Part shown: positions 11,101 through 24,100 of the stretch, piece after piece | How positions within the stretch are numbered: the first letter of the stretch is position 1 | Layout: every line of letters starts with the position of its first letter | DNA from: Fomes fomentarius | Lineage: Eukaryota > Basidiomycota > Agaricomycetes > Polyporales > Polyporaceae | Direction: 5' to 3' | NCBI GenBank assembly: GCA_022606135.1 | Contig: JABYQN010000001.1 | Location: 1,054,001-1,118,000, forward strand | DNA length: 64,000 nucleotides | The notes under the pieces: model-generated | The model's input: only the letters and a program-made list of their open reading frames with translations | Told to the model about the DNA's origin: nothing | Database searches by the model: none | Made by a program: the position numbers and the translations under genes

Positions 11101-14100
11101 CCTTGGTCTGCTGCGTAAAGAACTCGGCTTCACGTGCGGAGCCTCGCGCAGCGTATGCCTGCGAGAGCGAGAGCAAGGTTGATAAGAGACCTTCTGCTAG
11201 ACGCCAGCCGGCAGGGTCTAGGAAGACTTGTGCACGCGAGGCTCTAGGTGAGAGGACGCGTGTCTCCTGGATGATACTCTTGGTGGTAGAGTCCTCTGCT
11301 TGCTGAGGAATTATTTCAAATGGGTTGTCCTCAGTGGGTTGTTTCGGCACGGAAGGTTGAAGTCGCGAAATCGTGTCGATCGCACGGTTCCATAGACGAA
11401 GAGCCTGCAAGAGTCCCTCGATTGACGACGTCGGGTCATCCTGTACTCACATATCAGCATTGCATGAATTCAAGAATGGGAAGAGCCACCTACCCGAGCA
11501 TCCTGGATAGCTGCATACGACAAGGCCGCCTCGGCCGCCCGCTCAAGCAGCGCAGCCCGTACGCGAATGCGCTGTGCTGTGGGCAAGCCCTTCTCGTCGG
11601 CGACAAAGTCAGACGCTGCTGCAACAGCATCGCAGTATGTCACCGATCTATACGACGGTCATTGTCAGCGAAGCATCTACCTTGAACAAAATATCTGGCA
11701 TACGCTTTGAGGACCTCTCCTGTTGCAGCCAAAGCCTCGGAATACCGCAGCAAAAACAAGATGACCGCATCCTGGGGCAGAGACCCGCTCCGAATTGCAG
11801 GAAGGACGTGTGCTAGAACAGACACGGCCTTCTCAGCGCGCCCTAACTTGACGTACTCATGCGCAGTATCAATGGTCAATGACACATACACTAACCAACA
11901 GCTCAGTCAACTCGTACAAACACATACACCTCGAGTGGGATGGCTAGATACACACCTTCCGAAGTGACGCCGACATGTCGCTCGCTTAGCCGGCGCGCAG
12001 CATTGAGGAGTTGAACCCGCACGAGGACGTGCCCTACTAGTCCGATTAAATGGGAGACCATGCCTGTACCACCGCCATGAGGACGTTGGTTGCATGATGA
12101 ATATTGATAATGCTGACTCACGCAACTGCTTGATCAGCTTAGTGAAGTCGTCTAAATCCATCTTGCCCTGCACTGGGCTCCCAGAAGCAATCTTGGGAGA
12201 AACTGTGTTCAGCGACACTGGGTCCAAGGCTTGATGATACGGACATTATCTCGTCAGTCTCCTTTCCACCTGTTTTCGACCTAGGGTGAATGTATCAAAC
12301 TCACCTCTCCGCTTTTTCGGTGTGACAGGCGGGGCCCTAGCGCGTGTAGTCGCCGTCCTGGCCTTCGGAGCGGCTACCTTTGCGCCTCTCGTCGTGCGCT
12401 TCGGCGGCTCAACGGCCACTTTGGGGGCGCGACCAACGCCTAGCGACAACCTTGAAGCAGCCACTGGGACCATGCTTCTGACGATCTTGCATGCTTCCTC
12501 CGCATGCGCGGTGATTGTAGGAGACTGTGCGGAATCGTGCGCGCGGTGAGCGTAGATAGCGAGCCAAAGATGGAGGGATGCTTGGAACTCGAAGCTGAAG
12601 CGCGCGAGGGGTGCGTCGAGGGCGAGATCCTGGGGAGCGGGTAAGTTCGTATATGGTAGTACTCCGTACGATTAGAATGACATGCCTGACGAGAAAGTAG
12701 GTTCTGGGCTTCCGCACTTGCGGCCTCAACTCCGCCCTGCCCGATGCTGATATGGTACGCTAGCTCCATCTTCTTCAGCAGTGCTCGTACATGTCGCATC
12801 GGTCGCTCTTCTGGGTCATGTACGAGCAAGAGGTCGTCCAAAAGCGCATCGAGCACCTCTTTCACGCCTGGTTTCCATCGGCTCTCCTCCAGACTCGATA
12901 TTTGCCTCTCGAGCAGCGCGCCAACGATGCATTGGCCAGTCTGGTCCAGTTCAGCGCCGTTAGCTGGGAACCAAGCGAGAGCGGAGATCGCGCTGGGCGT
13001 CTGGAAGAGCTCGCATGCAGCGATATAAGTGACGCGGTCGAGGAGCGTGCCGAGCTGCTTGAGCGCAGGTGCGCTATCAAACAGAAGGGATGGCGGCGTT
13101 TTGCGCGCGAGCTCGAGAAATGAGAGTTGTCCGTAAGGGAACGCTCTGATGCTCTCCAGGAATGCGTCATATGCACGCTGAAGGAGTTTGTGAGCAGCCA
13201 TTATAGAAAGATCAGTTGAAGATCAACACACCTTGCGGTCACTAGTCTTCACATGGCATACACCCAGTAGTTCCCATCGCCGATACAGCTGCTCTTCGAG
13301 TGCCTTCCAAGCATCTTCCTTGCCCTTGCTTTCACCAACCACGTTCATACCATCTGTTCCTGTGCGATGCATCGTGAGTGCGCGCTGTCCGAGCCGGCAC
13401 GCTTCCTCGAGGAAGCGGACCGTATGGTCATAGCGGCCGCTCTGCTGGAGCTGACCCGCGAGGTAGTAGTATACACCCGCGACACACCGGGTGTAATTCG
13501 CTAGCGACGCTGAAGACAAAGAAGGCTCTGGTGTGGAGGTTACGAGCGACGACGCACGTGCAAGATGTTGATGCGCGGTAGCGTAGGTATCAGGGTTGTT
13601 GAGAACGAAGGATGTACGCGCGAGGGTGAAAAGTCCCTCGAGTGCGGGGGTATACGTGTTCGTGGTGTATACATTGCGCTATCGGAGGATTAGCTTTCGT
13701 TTCGTGATTAAGGCAGAACTCGATGTATCATACCTGGGTAATTGCCTCGCAGAGAACGTCGATGATTTGCAGCAATACTGAGCGTGCGGAGGACTTGACT
13801 TCTGATGGAAAGTTAGCTTCTGACCCGGCCGATGGTTCAACGACCCTCGCGGCCGCACGACGGAGACGCTCCAATCCACGCTTGACCCGATCATGATCTG
13901 GGCCACTCTGCGCGAGCGAAGGCCCACATCGTTTGATGGGGCCCGAAGCTTCCTGCACCTTAGATGCAAAGTCATACGCGTGTTCTTATACATTATCGTG
14001 AACATGACTATGCGGTTGCGGAGTACTGGAGGCTTACCTGACCAGTTCTCAAAGATTGTTAGTGCGCGAGCGAGCGTCGTGGAGAGCGTGGACGCCTCGA

Positions 14101-15347
14101 TGACGAGGCGGTCTTCTTCTGGTTGTGCGGCATCATCGCTGGCTACCTGGTTCAAACGACCGATGTGCTCGAGAGCGTGGAGGTCACCCGCCTTGAACTC
14201 CGTGAGCGACAAGTAGGCTAAAGATGATTAATTAGCGTACCTGTTTCGCGAATCTACTCCAGTACTCGCAAAACCGTGCAAATGCACCACCGGCCATGAA
14301 ATCCGCACGATCCGGTCTCTTTTCAGTACAGGCAACCAGACGTGCGCATGCATCGTATACAGTCTTCGCGCCCTCGACGGGAGCGATGGAATCGGTGTTT
14401 GCGAACATCGCGGTGAACTTCACAGCCTGCTCCCAGAATGTATTCGGAGCGATGACAGATGGCCGGGTATGCGCCAGGCAGAGAAGAGAGTAGACACGCA
14501 ACAAGTATGCTGACTCGGGCGGCACATGAGTGGACGCCAGACGAGAAACAACAGAGTACGCCCGAGTGAGCACATGGTCTTGCTGCTTCTCGGGAAGGCG
14601 AGAGAACGTTGGTACCCATAAGAGGAGAGTAGGGCTAGTTGTGTCGTGCAGGGCCGTGAGCAGTGTGGAGATATCAGTTACAGTCTGAGACAGCACCAGT
14701 AAGGCATATAAGAGATAGGTAGAGATGAGGGTTAGATGGAGTTCTGAGATAGATCCGTCGTACAGTGGGAGGGCCAAGAGTTGTAGGGGAGAAGATGTGG
14801 TTACTGGTGAGTAAGAGGGATGATAGAGCGCAATGACCGGAGCATGCATGTCTTGAAGTACCCCAAGCGCGGCGTTGTACTTTCAAGGAGTATTAGAGAC
14901 AGTGCTAGTTCGAGGGCCTCGAAGACGTACCATTTCTAGACTGATGAGTTTCCCCACTATGCTCGACGCGGCGCGCTCCACATCTACCTCCCCAGAGCTC
15001 AGCCCCCGTAATACATTCAAGTCTTTCCTCGCAGATGCAGCGTGCTTGATAACGGTGGTTGCAGTGGTGCGATCGGTAGGTTTGGCCTCGGAAGCTTTCC
15101 AGCCTGAGTCGAGGAGGGTGGAGAGACTCTTGGAGGCAGTATTCACAGCGCGCATAGAATTAGCCTTGCGCTCAACAGGCGTATGCTCCATGAGCCTGCC
15201 TTTGCCTTTAGGGTCAGAGATGATGAGTTTGGTGGCAAGCTTGTCGGCGAGATCATCAGGGGATGATACAGCAGCTTTGGATTTCGTAGAAGACCCAGCC
15301 CGGGTAGTACGGGACGCAGCCTGTCGTGTCTTGTTGGGTGGAGCCAT
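8123..15347 (-). CDS. ESP1: separase (separin, peptidase family C50)
   Basis: Separase cleaves the cohesin kleisin Scc1/Rad21 at anaphase onset and is held inactive by securin. The gene is broken by many short introns and encodes roughly 2,000 residues. The N-terminus starts MAPPNKTRQAASR and is basic and Ser/Thr-rich. A long helical, TPR-like superhelix follows, for example at 11.4-10.8 kb with repeated A-x-x-L-x-x-A patterns. The C-terminal protease domain is unambiguous. The catalytic His lies in YFGHGGAEQY (His codon 8570-8568) and the nucleophilic Cys in MLWGCSSG (Cys codon 8492-8490). Across a further intron the end reads CPTLIANLWDVTDRDIDKF. The exon before the His ends DLVI, giving the family's usual lead-in. 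The stop is TAA at 8125-8123. I did not fix all internal exon borders in the weakly conserved N-terminal half, so gene limits are surer than exon limits. Confidence 0.93.
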
Positions 15348-17172
15348 TTCAGTGAAATAGTGGGAACCGCAGATCGTGTATGGCGAGCGATGGCAGACAG
15401 TCAGTTAGTTGGTCGTGGCGGAGAGACAAGATGATGGCTTCAACAGAAAAAGGCGCTCATAGGGACGCGTTTCTCCACGTGATCGTGCTTACACGTGCCA
15501 TCATGAAGTCAACACTCCGGGCACGGCCAGATATTGCACCGGGCTATAGGCAGCTTATAGGGGTGCGATTTGGGGGAAGTCAACCTATCCCATGACTATT
15601 GACTGCCTGTCATCCGGTCTTTGCCTTTGCAATCCCCTATAGGCCGTCTATCACACAGTGCAAAATGGGCCTTTGTCTGTCGTGCAAGTTACATAACTGA
15701 GAACTCGAGGTAGTGCCGGCAAGCGACAGAGCCCACCTCCAGTATGCACTATGTGCAGAGGTTGCGCGTTGTTGCTGGACACGCAAACCGCGCCACGTTC
15801 CTCACTTAGACTCCACAGATCTCTCTACATTCGGTATTGATCCTACACTATGCTTTGTCCTTATTGGATATGGGTGGTGAGTCGCTGTCCGAGTCCAACG
15901 AGTCCATACCTTTCAGTCGATAGTACTACTTCAGACTAGTACATACAGAAACCGAAACCATATGCACGTATTCTACTGAATTTCTCGACTCGGAATATGT
16001 CTCAAGGGGTTCGCTCGATCCGTGGGCTAGCGCCCACTTCTCCTCGCGAGCCCCTGTACTTGTTGGTTACTCTGTTGTTTGCCCGGAGGGGCCCTTTTCA
16101 ATAGTCGAGCAAGATGAACACCGTGAAATTGAGGCAGAGAGAACATGGTTTCAGACACAAGGCAGGGTGCGCCGGCAAAGCCGCACAGTGAAGCGGAGAT
16201 CGAAAAAGTCACATAAACTTGGTGGAAAAGTTGCAACAGAAGACCCACCACCTAGAATATCCTATCACTAAATGGCTCCGCAGAACCTCCACATCAAGTA
16301 GTACTTACTTACTATTTCCCTGATGATCGTGGTGTATTATCTACCATAGGGCTCGGCCATCCAGGGCAATGAACAAGGATCTAAAAACAGGTCAAGAACT
16401 CGTTCACCTCCTGGTCCCTGGAGCAGCTGAATATACTGACTGGGACGAAAGCGTCCCCTCCTCGATTATGCAGCTTACAGTCGTGATGATCGAATCAGTG
16501 TGGATATATCTGGATGGACTTGTATGAGGAATGTAGATACCTCAATGATCGTAACTGAGATGCCTGCTATGAATAGAGTTCAAGTACTATCATAAAAGAT
16601 GCCAGCCGTATCGGTGTGGAACAAGTTGGAAGGTCGCCTGGATCCTACACTAGTCAACGAATCCAAGACAGTTTGTATACTATTCGCGGTATGGCAGATG
16701 CTGCTTTCAAGCTACTAACTGCAATGGTCGAGGTTGAGCGCGCGGTGGTTACCTTAATTAAGACTGGGTTAGACTGCAGGCATTTGAGTGAAACTACCAC
16801 GCTTTTATCGGAAGATTTAGAGGCTGTCGTCTGAGGCTGACAAGAATAGGTAGGCTGTCCGACGAATACATGGACATAGGAGTGGAGGAGTACTAGTAAG
16901 CCGGAGGAGTGCATGTGTCATCGCAGGATTACACACCGACACAGGGCGCGTCCTAGCCAATCAAAGCCGGGCCTGGGGCCGGGGAGTCGGACAGGCTCAA
17001 CGGCACGGCACGGCGGAGAGGCGCCGGAGGCTGTGGAACAGTTGAAGCGATTGGGACAGTCCTCCAGCCTCTTCCAACGACCATCAACTCCCTCCGAGTT
17101 TCGTTCCCCCTCCCCCAGAGTTCGGTCAAACACTCATAGGTCGGTCCTCTTACACCTCCGCCTCTCCACGCC
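15348..17172. other. intergenic, divergent promoters, no gene seen
   Basis: About 1.8 kb lies between the 5' ends of separase (-) and the Rsp5-type ligase (+). The sequence is less GC-rich than the genes. A short frame at 16616-16834 (72 codons) has no recognisable motif and I do not call it. CCCCTATAGG and TATAGGGG occur near 15556 and 15635 as an inverted pair. The last 200 bp before the ligase ATG are pyrimidine-rich. Confidence 0.5.
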
Positions 17173-20100
17173 ATGTCGGCGACACAGGGTGCCCCGTAAG
17201 TCTTCTCTACGACGACCGTGCGACCACATCTCATGTCCTTCCAGCAAGCGTATCAGGATTACAGGTACGATAGCATGCTCTCCGGCCCAGCTCCTTGCTA
17301 ACACGTCTCTAGTGGTGGCCGCCGATGGCCTTTCGAAGCGTGAGGTCTTCCGTCTCCCAGACCCCTTCGCGGTCATTACCGTCGATGCGGAGCAGACCCA
17401 CACCACAAGCGTCATGAAGAAGACACTCAACCCCTACTGGAACGAGAGCTTCGACATGTGCGTTACCGTTTTCATGTTGATTCATAATCCCAGCTCACGC
17501 ACCTCCAGTACGGTGAAGGAATCATCTGTGATCGCGGTCCAGATCTTCGACCAGCGCAAGTTCAAGAAGCGGGATCAGGGTTTCCTTGGTGTAGTGAATG
17601 TCAAAGTCAGCGATGTCATTGACTTGGAGTTGGGTGGCCATGGTACGTGTCTGTACATATCACTGCGCTCGTCCCCCGCATATCGACGTATCGGCGTTGG
17701 TGCTACTCTCGTGATTTCACCGTTGGGACGCGGTGACGCATGCCCGCGTTCTTTCCACGTTCACTTGAGCGAAATAACGAAGAGTCTTCTCGCCCTTCCT
17801 CATCATATGATCTCAAACAACGTTGCTCCGGTACGGGACCGTACCGGAGATTGACTTCTCCGGGCTAACGCGCCTCGATTGCTTCCGGACGAGCAGAGTG
17901 ACGAAATGCCGTTGTATTTGCTGACTCCACATTCTCATGCAGAGATGCTTACATTGGACTTGAAAAAGTCTAATGACAACCTTGTGGTCCACGGAAAGCT
18001 GATTATCTATCTGTCAACTAATGTCAGCCAACCGATCAGCAACCCGGGACCTTCTCAGGTTAATGGCATTACGGAGGCGCTTGGAAACCTCTCGATATCT
18101 GGCACACCTGCAAGTGCTAGCAACACTAATCTTGCTGCTGGCAGCTCTCTTTCCCGTACCCCTAGTGCAACCTCCCCCTCTGGCCACGAAAGTCCTATCA
18201 CCATGCCTGTTCCGCAAGTCGCCCCGAACACATCGGAGCTTGAATCGAGTGCTCCTGGTCGTCCGCTGAGCACTAGCAGTGCCGCCACTTCCACCCTAGC
18301 GCCATCACAAACCCCCACTACCACGAATGCGAGTGCCACAGCGCACACTGCGTCGAACAACAACGCCCAGACCCGCAACTTCAACCCCCATGAGGACCAG
18401 TATGGGCCTCTTCCTTCTGGCTGGGAGCGCCGCATTGATCCCCTTGGACGAACTTACTATGTTGACCATAACACTCGCACCACCACCTGGCACCGCCCGT
18501 CTGCCAATCAGACTGTCAACACGCACACACAGGACGGCGAGACCAATGCTGCTCGCAACCAGCACAACCGCCGCATTCTTGCAGACGACATGTTGGAGGC
18601 GAACAACACTGGCGTGGCACGCACTGGCTCGGTTACCGGCCAGGAACAGCCCCCTGCTGCTAACGCTGGTACGGCTGCGGGAGGTCTCGGACCCCTACCC
18701 GCTGGTTGGGAGGAACGCCACACTCTCCAAGGCCGACCGTACTATGTTGACCACAACACCCGCACGACGACATGGGTCGATCCTCGCCGCCAAACCGTCA
18801 TTCGCGTCATGGGCCCGAACGGTCAAAACTCGGCTCTTCAGCCTCAGACGATCTCCCAACTCGGACCGCTGCCGTCAGGATGGGAGATGCGTCTGACTTC
18901 GACGGCGCGTGTCTACTTCGTGGATCACAACACGAAGACGACCACCTGGGACGATCCCCGGCTGCCGTCGACACTGGATGCGAATGTGCCACAGTACAAG
19001 CGTGACTTCCGCCGCAAGCTTATCTACTTCCGCAGCCAGCCGGCGATGCGCAACCAGCCTGGCAACTGCCAGATCAAGGTCCGGCGCAACCATATCTTCG
19101 AGGACAGCTATGCGGAGATTATGCGCCAGACGCCGAACGACCTCAAGAAGCGTCTGATGATCAAGTTCGAGGGTGAGGACGGTTTGGACTACGGTGGTCT
19201 TTCCAGGTGCGTTGTGCCACGATGAATGCGGTGAATGTGGCGGCTGACGCGCATACAGGGAGTTCTTCTTCCTGCTCTCGCACGAGATGTTCAATCCTTT
19301 CTATTGTCTGTTCGAGTACTCGGCGCACGACAACTACACGCTCCAGATTAACCCTGCGTCCGGTGTCAACCCCGAGCACTTGAACTATTTCAAGTTTATC
19401 GGTCGGTGCTTGGGTCTCGGTATTTTCCACCGGCGTTTCCTGGATGCGTACTTCGTCACCGCATTCTACAAGATGATCCTCCGCAAGAAGGTAACGCTTG
19501 CCGATCTCGAGAGTGTAGATGCGGAGTTGCATCGCGGTCTTACCTGGATGCTGTACGTTCCTCCTTGATCATCCGCGATCATGTATGTGCGCTAACCATC
19601 GACACGTTGCGCAGCGAGAATGACATCACAGATGTCATCGACGAGACGTTCACGACGACCGAAGAGCGCTTTGGTGAGATGGTCACCGTCGAGCTCATCC
19701 CCGGCGGCGCGGACATGCCTGTCACTGAGGAGAACAAGAAGGACTATGTCAACGCCATCGTCGAGTACCGTATCTCGAAACGTGTGAAAGAGCAGTTCGA
19801 CGCCTTCATGTCTGGCTTCTCCGAGCTTATCCCGCAGGACCTGATCAATGTCTTCGACGAGCGCGAGCTCGAGTTGCTCATCGGCGGTATGTCCGAGATC
19901 GATGTGTAGGTACCCTTGCTTTCTCTGCATGTGCCGCCAGCTCAAGTATGTGCCACAGCGACGATTGGATCAAGTTCACCGACTACCGTGGGTACGAGGT
20001 TAACGATGAGGTCGTGCAGTGGTTCTGGAAATGCGTGCGAAGTTGGCCGCCCGAGCGCAAGTCCCGTCTGCTGCAGTTCGCGACTGGCACGTCGCGTATC

Positions 20101-20359
20101 CCGGTTAACGGGTTCAAAGACCTGCAGGGTTCAGATGGGCCACGTCGGTTTACGATCGAGAAGTCGGGTGACCCGAACCAGCTGCCAAAGAGTCACACGT
20201 GCTTCAACCGTATCGACCTGCCGCCGTACAAGGACTACGAAACCTTAGAGCAGAAGTTGACGTGGGCTGTTGAGTGAGTCAACTCTTCCACTGTGGTGCA
20301 GAAAGAAGATATGCTGACCGCCGTTTCTCAGGGAAACCGTTGGATTCGGTCAGGAGTAG
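17173..20359 (+). CDS. RSP5: Rsp5/NEDD4-type HECT E3 ubiquitin ligase
   Basis: This ligase ubiquitinates PY-motif clients at the plasma membrane, endosomes and Golgi, and controls permease sorting. The 837-residue protein is assembled from nine exons: 17173-17195, 17245-17264, 17313-17457, 17509-17642, 17943-19206, 19259-19552, 19615-19905, 19959-20273 and 20332-20359. All phases agree. It opens with a C2 domain ([40 protein letters not shown]). After a Ser/Thr/Asn-rich linker come three WW domains near residues 261, 354 and 414 (GPLPSGWE...YYVDHNT-x-TTTW). The HECT domain then runs to the end, with the catalytic Cys in [12 protein letters not shown] (about residue 805) and the family terminus ETVGFGQE. 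It is slightly longer than yeast Rsp5 (809 residues). The first two exons are tiny, and intron 4 is 300 nt, unusually long here. Confidence 0.97.
17826..17849. repeat. 24-bp palindrome inside RSP5 intron 4
   Basis: Arms CTCCGGTACGG and CCGTACCGGAG (11 nt each) are perfect reverse complements separated by GA. The element lies in the 300-nt intron at 17643-17942. It could fold as a stable RNA hairpin or be a dimeric protein site. Confidence 0.85.
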
Positions 20360-21161
20360 AGTTCATACCTCTCTTGCTATTTTTGTCGTTTTGCTTTTTC
20401 GTCTACGTTTCCCCCCTCCCCCTATCTCCTCATACTATCTTACATTCACGTCATCATGTTCCTCCGATTATTCATCCATGCCCCGACCACGTACACGGTA
20501 CAGCTGAAAGTCACTCGCGTCCTTCTCACTGCCTGTTTATTACATGCATATCCTTTGTTTGTGCGCTGTATTTCCTTCCACTTCGTCGTCGTGATAATGT
20601 CTGACGCACCGCACCCTCGCCGTTCTATCGACCATCAAGGCAGGCGTGTCATAATGGCGCTCACCGTCGACCGTCGCCGAATGTACTTACGTATTGCTAC
20701 TGTAAATTCAAGGGCTTCGTCAGCCTGCTTGTGCTCATTCGCGTGTGTGTTGTGTGATCGTCGATATGTACGATTGGGTTGTTGTGTCGGATATGGACTC
20801 GGGTAGGTGAACGTGGCGGGGTGTGTGCTGGCAGTGCAATGGGCCTGCGGCGATAGCCGAGTGTTATCGTACATGGACACCTACATCTCCCTGCCATCCG
20901 ATTATCCACATGAGGTCTTGTGCTCGGTCGCTTCGCCGCACGCTCCCCAGCTCCTCGTCTCCCGCGCCAGCTTTCTCGTCCCATCACGCCACAAACTTAA
21001 AGACTTCAACTAGCACCACCACTACCACTGGCACTACTGGATACCGTCCTCCGCTCTTACGACCCTTACGCCCCCGTTCTGAACAGAATCGACTAGCTTT
21101 AGCACGTACCGTTCCTCTACTACATATCAGGAACTGCTCCATTGCTGCCCACCCGCTCACC
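20360..21161. other. intergenic / 5' leader of aminopeptidase gene
   Basis: This holds the 3' UTR of the Rsp5-type gene and the promoter and leader of the aminopeptidase. From 20910 onward the plus strand is open in frame with the aminopeptidase and starts with its own ATG (see findings). Otherwise no gene is visible. Confidence 0.5.
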
Positions 21162-24100
21162 ATGACTGCGTCTACCGGCGGTGCTACCACGACCCAGGAC
21201 TACAGGCTCCCGACGGACGTGAAGCCGACCCACTATGACCTCACTGTCTGGACTGACCTCGAGAACAACAAGTTCGAGGGTGTCGTACATGTCGAGTATG
21301 CACTTGATCGTTTTCGTCCAGGTCCCAACTTCGAGGGCTGACGTACGCGCTTTTTCCGACTCTGTAGCTTGCATGTGAACAAGGAGACGTCCAAGCTCGT
21401 GCTCAATACAGCCAGCCTGGAGCTTGGTGACGTTTCGCTCCAGTCAGGAACCGACGCTCAGGACGTACAGACTGCATCTGCGAGGGAGTTCGACGACGCG
21501 AACGAGCGGGGCATCTTCTCGTTCGGGAAGGCGCTTCCTGCTGGCTCGAAGGCTCGGATCTCGGTCTCATTCAAGGGAGAGCTCACGGGCGATATGCTTG
21601 GATACTACCGCTCGACTGGTGGTGAGGATGGCGGAATCAAGTATACGCTCACGCAGTTCGAGGTACATGCGTTACATACGTAGCTGTCGTCGCCGACGTA
21701 CTGACCGCGCGTCTGTTTGTTTCGCTAGCCTACAGCTGCAAGGAGGGCGTTCCCATGCTGGGACGAGCCGCTTCTCAAGGCGACGGTCGCCGTCACGCTT
21801 GTCTCCCGCGTCAACTCTGTCAACTTGAGCAACATGCCCGCTATCTCGGAAGAGGTCTACCGGCCAGAGAATGTGGACAAGGACTCGTGGCTTGCGAAGA
21901 AGATGGCGTCACTGGCTGATGCTGGCCAGTGGAAGGTTACGAAGTTCAAGACCACACCTCCTGTAAGATTCTACTGGTAGGCTTCTTGGACGAGTACTGA
22001 CGTGATTGTAGGTCTCGACGTACCTCATCGCTTATGCGAACGGTCCGTTCGAGTATCTCGAGAGCTCGTACAAGAGCCCGCTCAGCGGCAAGGTCCGACC
22101 GCTGCGTATCTATGGTAATGCGTATAAAAGCGTGGTGGTATACCAGGCACTTATGAGGAAATTTTCGCAGCGACTGCCGACATCATATCGCAAGCACAAT
22201 TTGCGCTCGATATCAAGCGGAAAGTGCTGCCGTTGTATGAGGAGGTGTTCGACATTGAGTACCCGCTTCCGAAGCTCGACACCCTCGTGGTACGTGAGAC
22301 ACATGATTGACGTTGGATTCATCATCTGACACTCAGTCTAGGCTAGTGACTTCGACTCCGGCGCTATGGAGAACTGGGTATGCACTCTCTTCTGCTCAGG
22401 TATTGGAGGTCTCGATCTGAAATTTGGCTCGAAAGGGTCTCATTACTGGACGAACTTCTGCCTTTCTTCTCGACCCGAAATCAGCGGACCTTCGCTCGAA
22501 ACAAAATGTCGCCACAACGCAAAGCCATGAAGTCGCTCACATGTGGTAAGATCGGTGATTACGTCCAGTCTCTTCGTGCAATTAACTGAGGACGACCCAG
22601 GTTCGGTAACATCACGACGATGGAATGGTGGGATAATCTGTACTTGAACGAAGGTTGGTGGACCACTAGAACAAGGCCAGTATCTTTCGCTCATGGATCT
22701 GAACTCAGGTTTTGCCACTCTTGTAAGTATTTTCAACGTCTCGTGCGCTGCGAGATGATCATTGAATATGGATTTACAATGTACGATAGATGGGCGAGAA
22801 GATAATTCTTGGTAAGTGCATCTTGAGCAGCATGTTGTTGAAATCTCACTCAAGTTTCTGTAGACAAGTAGGTAGATAGCAGCAGATCGGTAACTTCCGG
22901 TTACTCACTACTCATGATGCAGAGTGTTCCCGGAATGGAAGCTCGACTCGGAGTTTTTGACGACGCACTTCTTCCAAGCACGCGCACTGGATGCCAAGCT
23001 TTCGTCTCACCCAATCGAGGTTGACTGTCCTGACGCCAACATGATCAACCAGGTACGCTTGCTCTTCCTCGTTTCATTTTGCCTTCAGTTCTTATTGGTG
23101 GCCTCGTAGATCTTCGATCATCTGTCGTACGCAAAGGCAGGCTCGGGTACGTTCGCAGAGATTTGATAATGGCGTATTGCGTTTGACGTATTCGATGCTA
23201 GTCCTCCGCATGCTTGCAAGCTATGTCGGAGAGGATCGCTTCCTGAAGGGTGTATCGATCTACCTGAAGAAGCATACGTACAAGAATAGCGTTACGAAGG
23301 ATCTCTGGGAAGGTATTCAAGCGGCGACAGGTATGTCTGCTATCCTAGATCTGTCGTGGATCAATCCTTTGTCCAACTGAATGAACTGCCAAGGCCTCGA
23401 CATTCCGAAGATGATGGACAACTGGGTGAAGAAGGTATACTCAAATTTCTGAGATGACTGCTAGACATGTTTTGCTTACGTCGTATTGAAGATGGGATAC
23501 CCTGTGGTCACAGTTACAGAAAAGGACGGTGGTATTTACGTACGTCAAGACAGGTTCCTGGAGACTGGCCCTGCAGATCCCAAGGACAACGAGACTATCT
23601 GGTACGATCTTAATATTGCTCTTGATCTTTTGTGATATACTTAAAACCTTGTAGGACGATCCCACTCAACCTACTCAGTGTCTCCGATGAAGGCAAGGCT
23701 GTCCTGAACAAGGATCTGCTTCTTGATGAGCGCGAGAAATTCATTTCGTTGGACACCACCAAGCCGTTCAAGCTCAACGCTGACACCACCGGCTTCTGTG
23801 AGTAACGCAAGTTGAGATCACCGCAGTCCCGCGCTTAGTCATATATGTGCAGATGCCACGCGGTACTCTGCAGAGCGTTTGGCTAAGTTAGGCCAGCAAG
23901 TTGCTGCGAAGGACTCACCGTTCTCGCTTGCGGACAGGATGGGTCTTGTTGGGGATGCGCTCGCACTCTCGAAGGCGGGATACACGCCTGTCAGCAGCGC
24001 CTTGGAGCTGATCAGCACTCTGAAAGACGAGAAAGAATGTGAGTAGATGAAAAGGCCTTATGCGCGAGTCATGCGAGGATTGACCATTATCTGCGCGCAG

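Noticed and set aside
16616..16834. 72-codon plus-strand frame in the separase-RSP5 interval
   Set aside because: No recognisable motif, short, and no splice partners found nearby.
17643..17942. Possible coding extension of RSP5 exon 4
   Set aside because: The frame reads on for a while but reaches a stop before the next conserved block; removing the 300 nt joins GGH to [10 protein letters not shown] exactly as in Rsp5 proteins.
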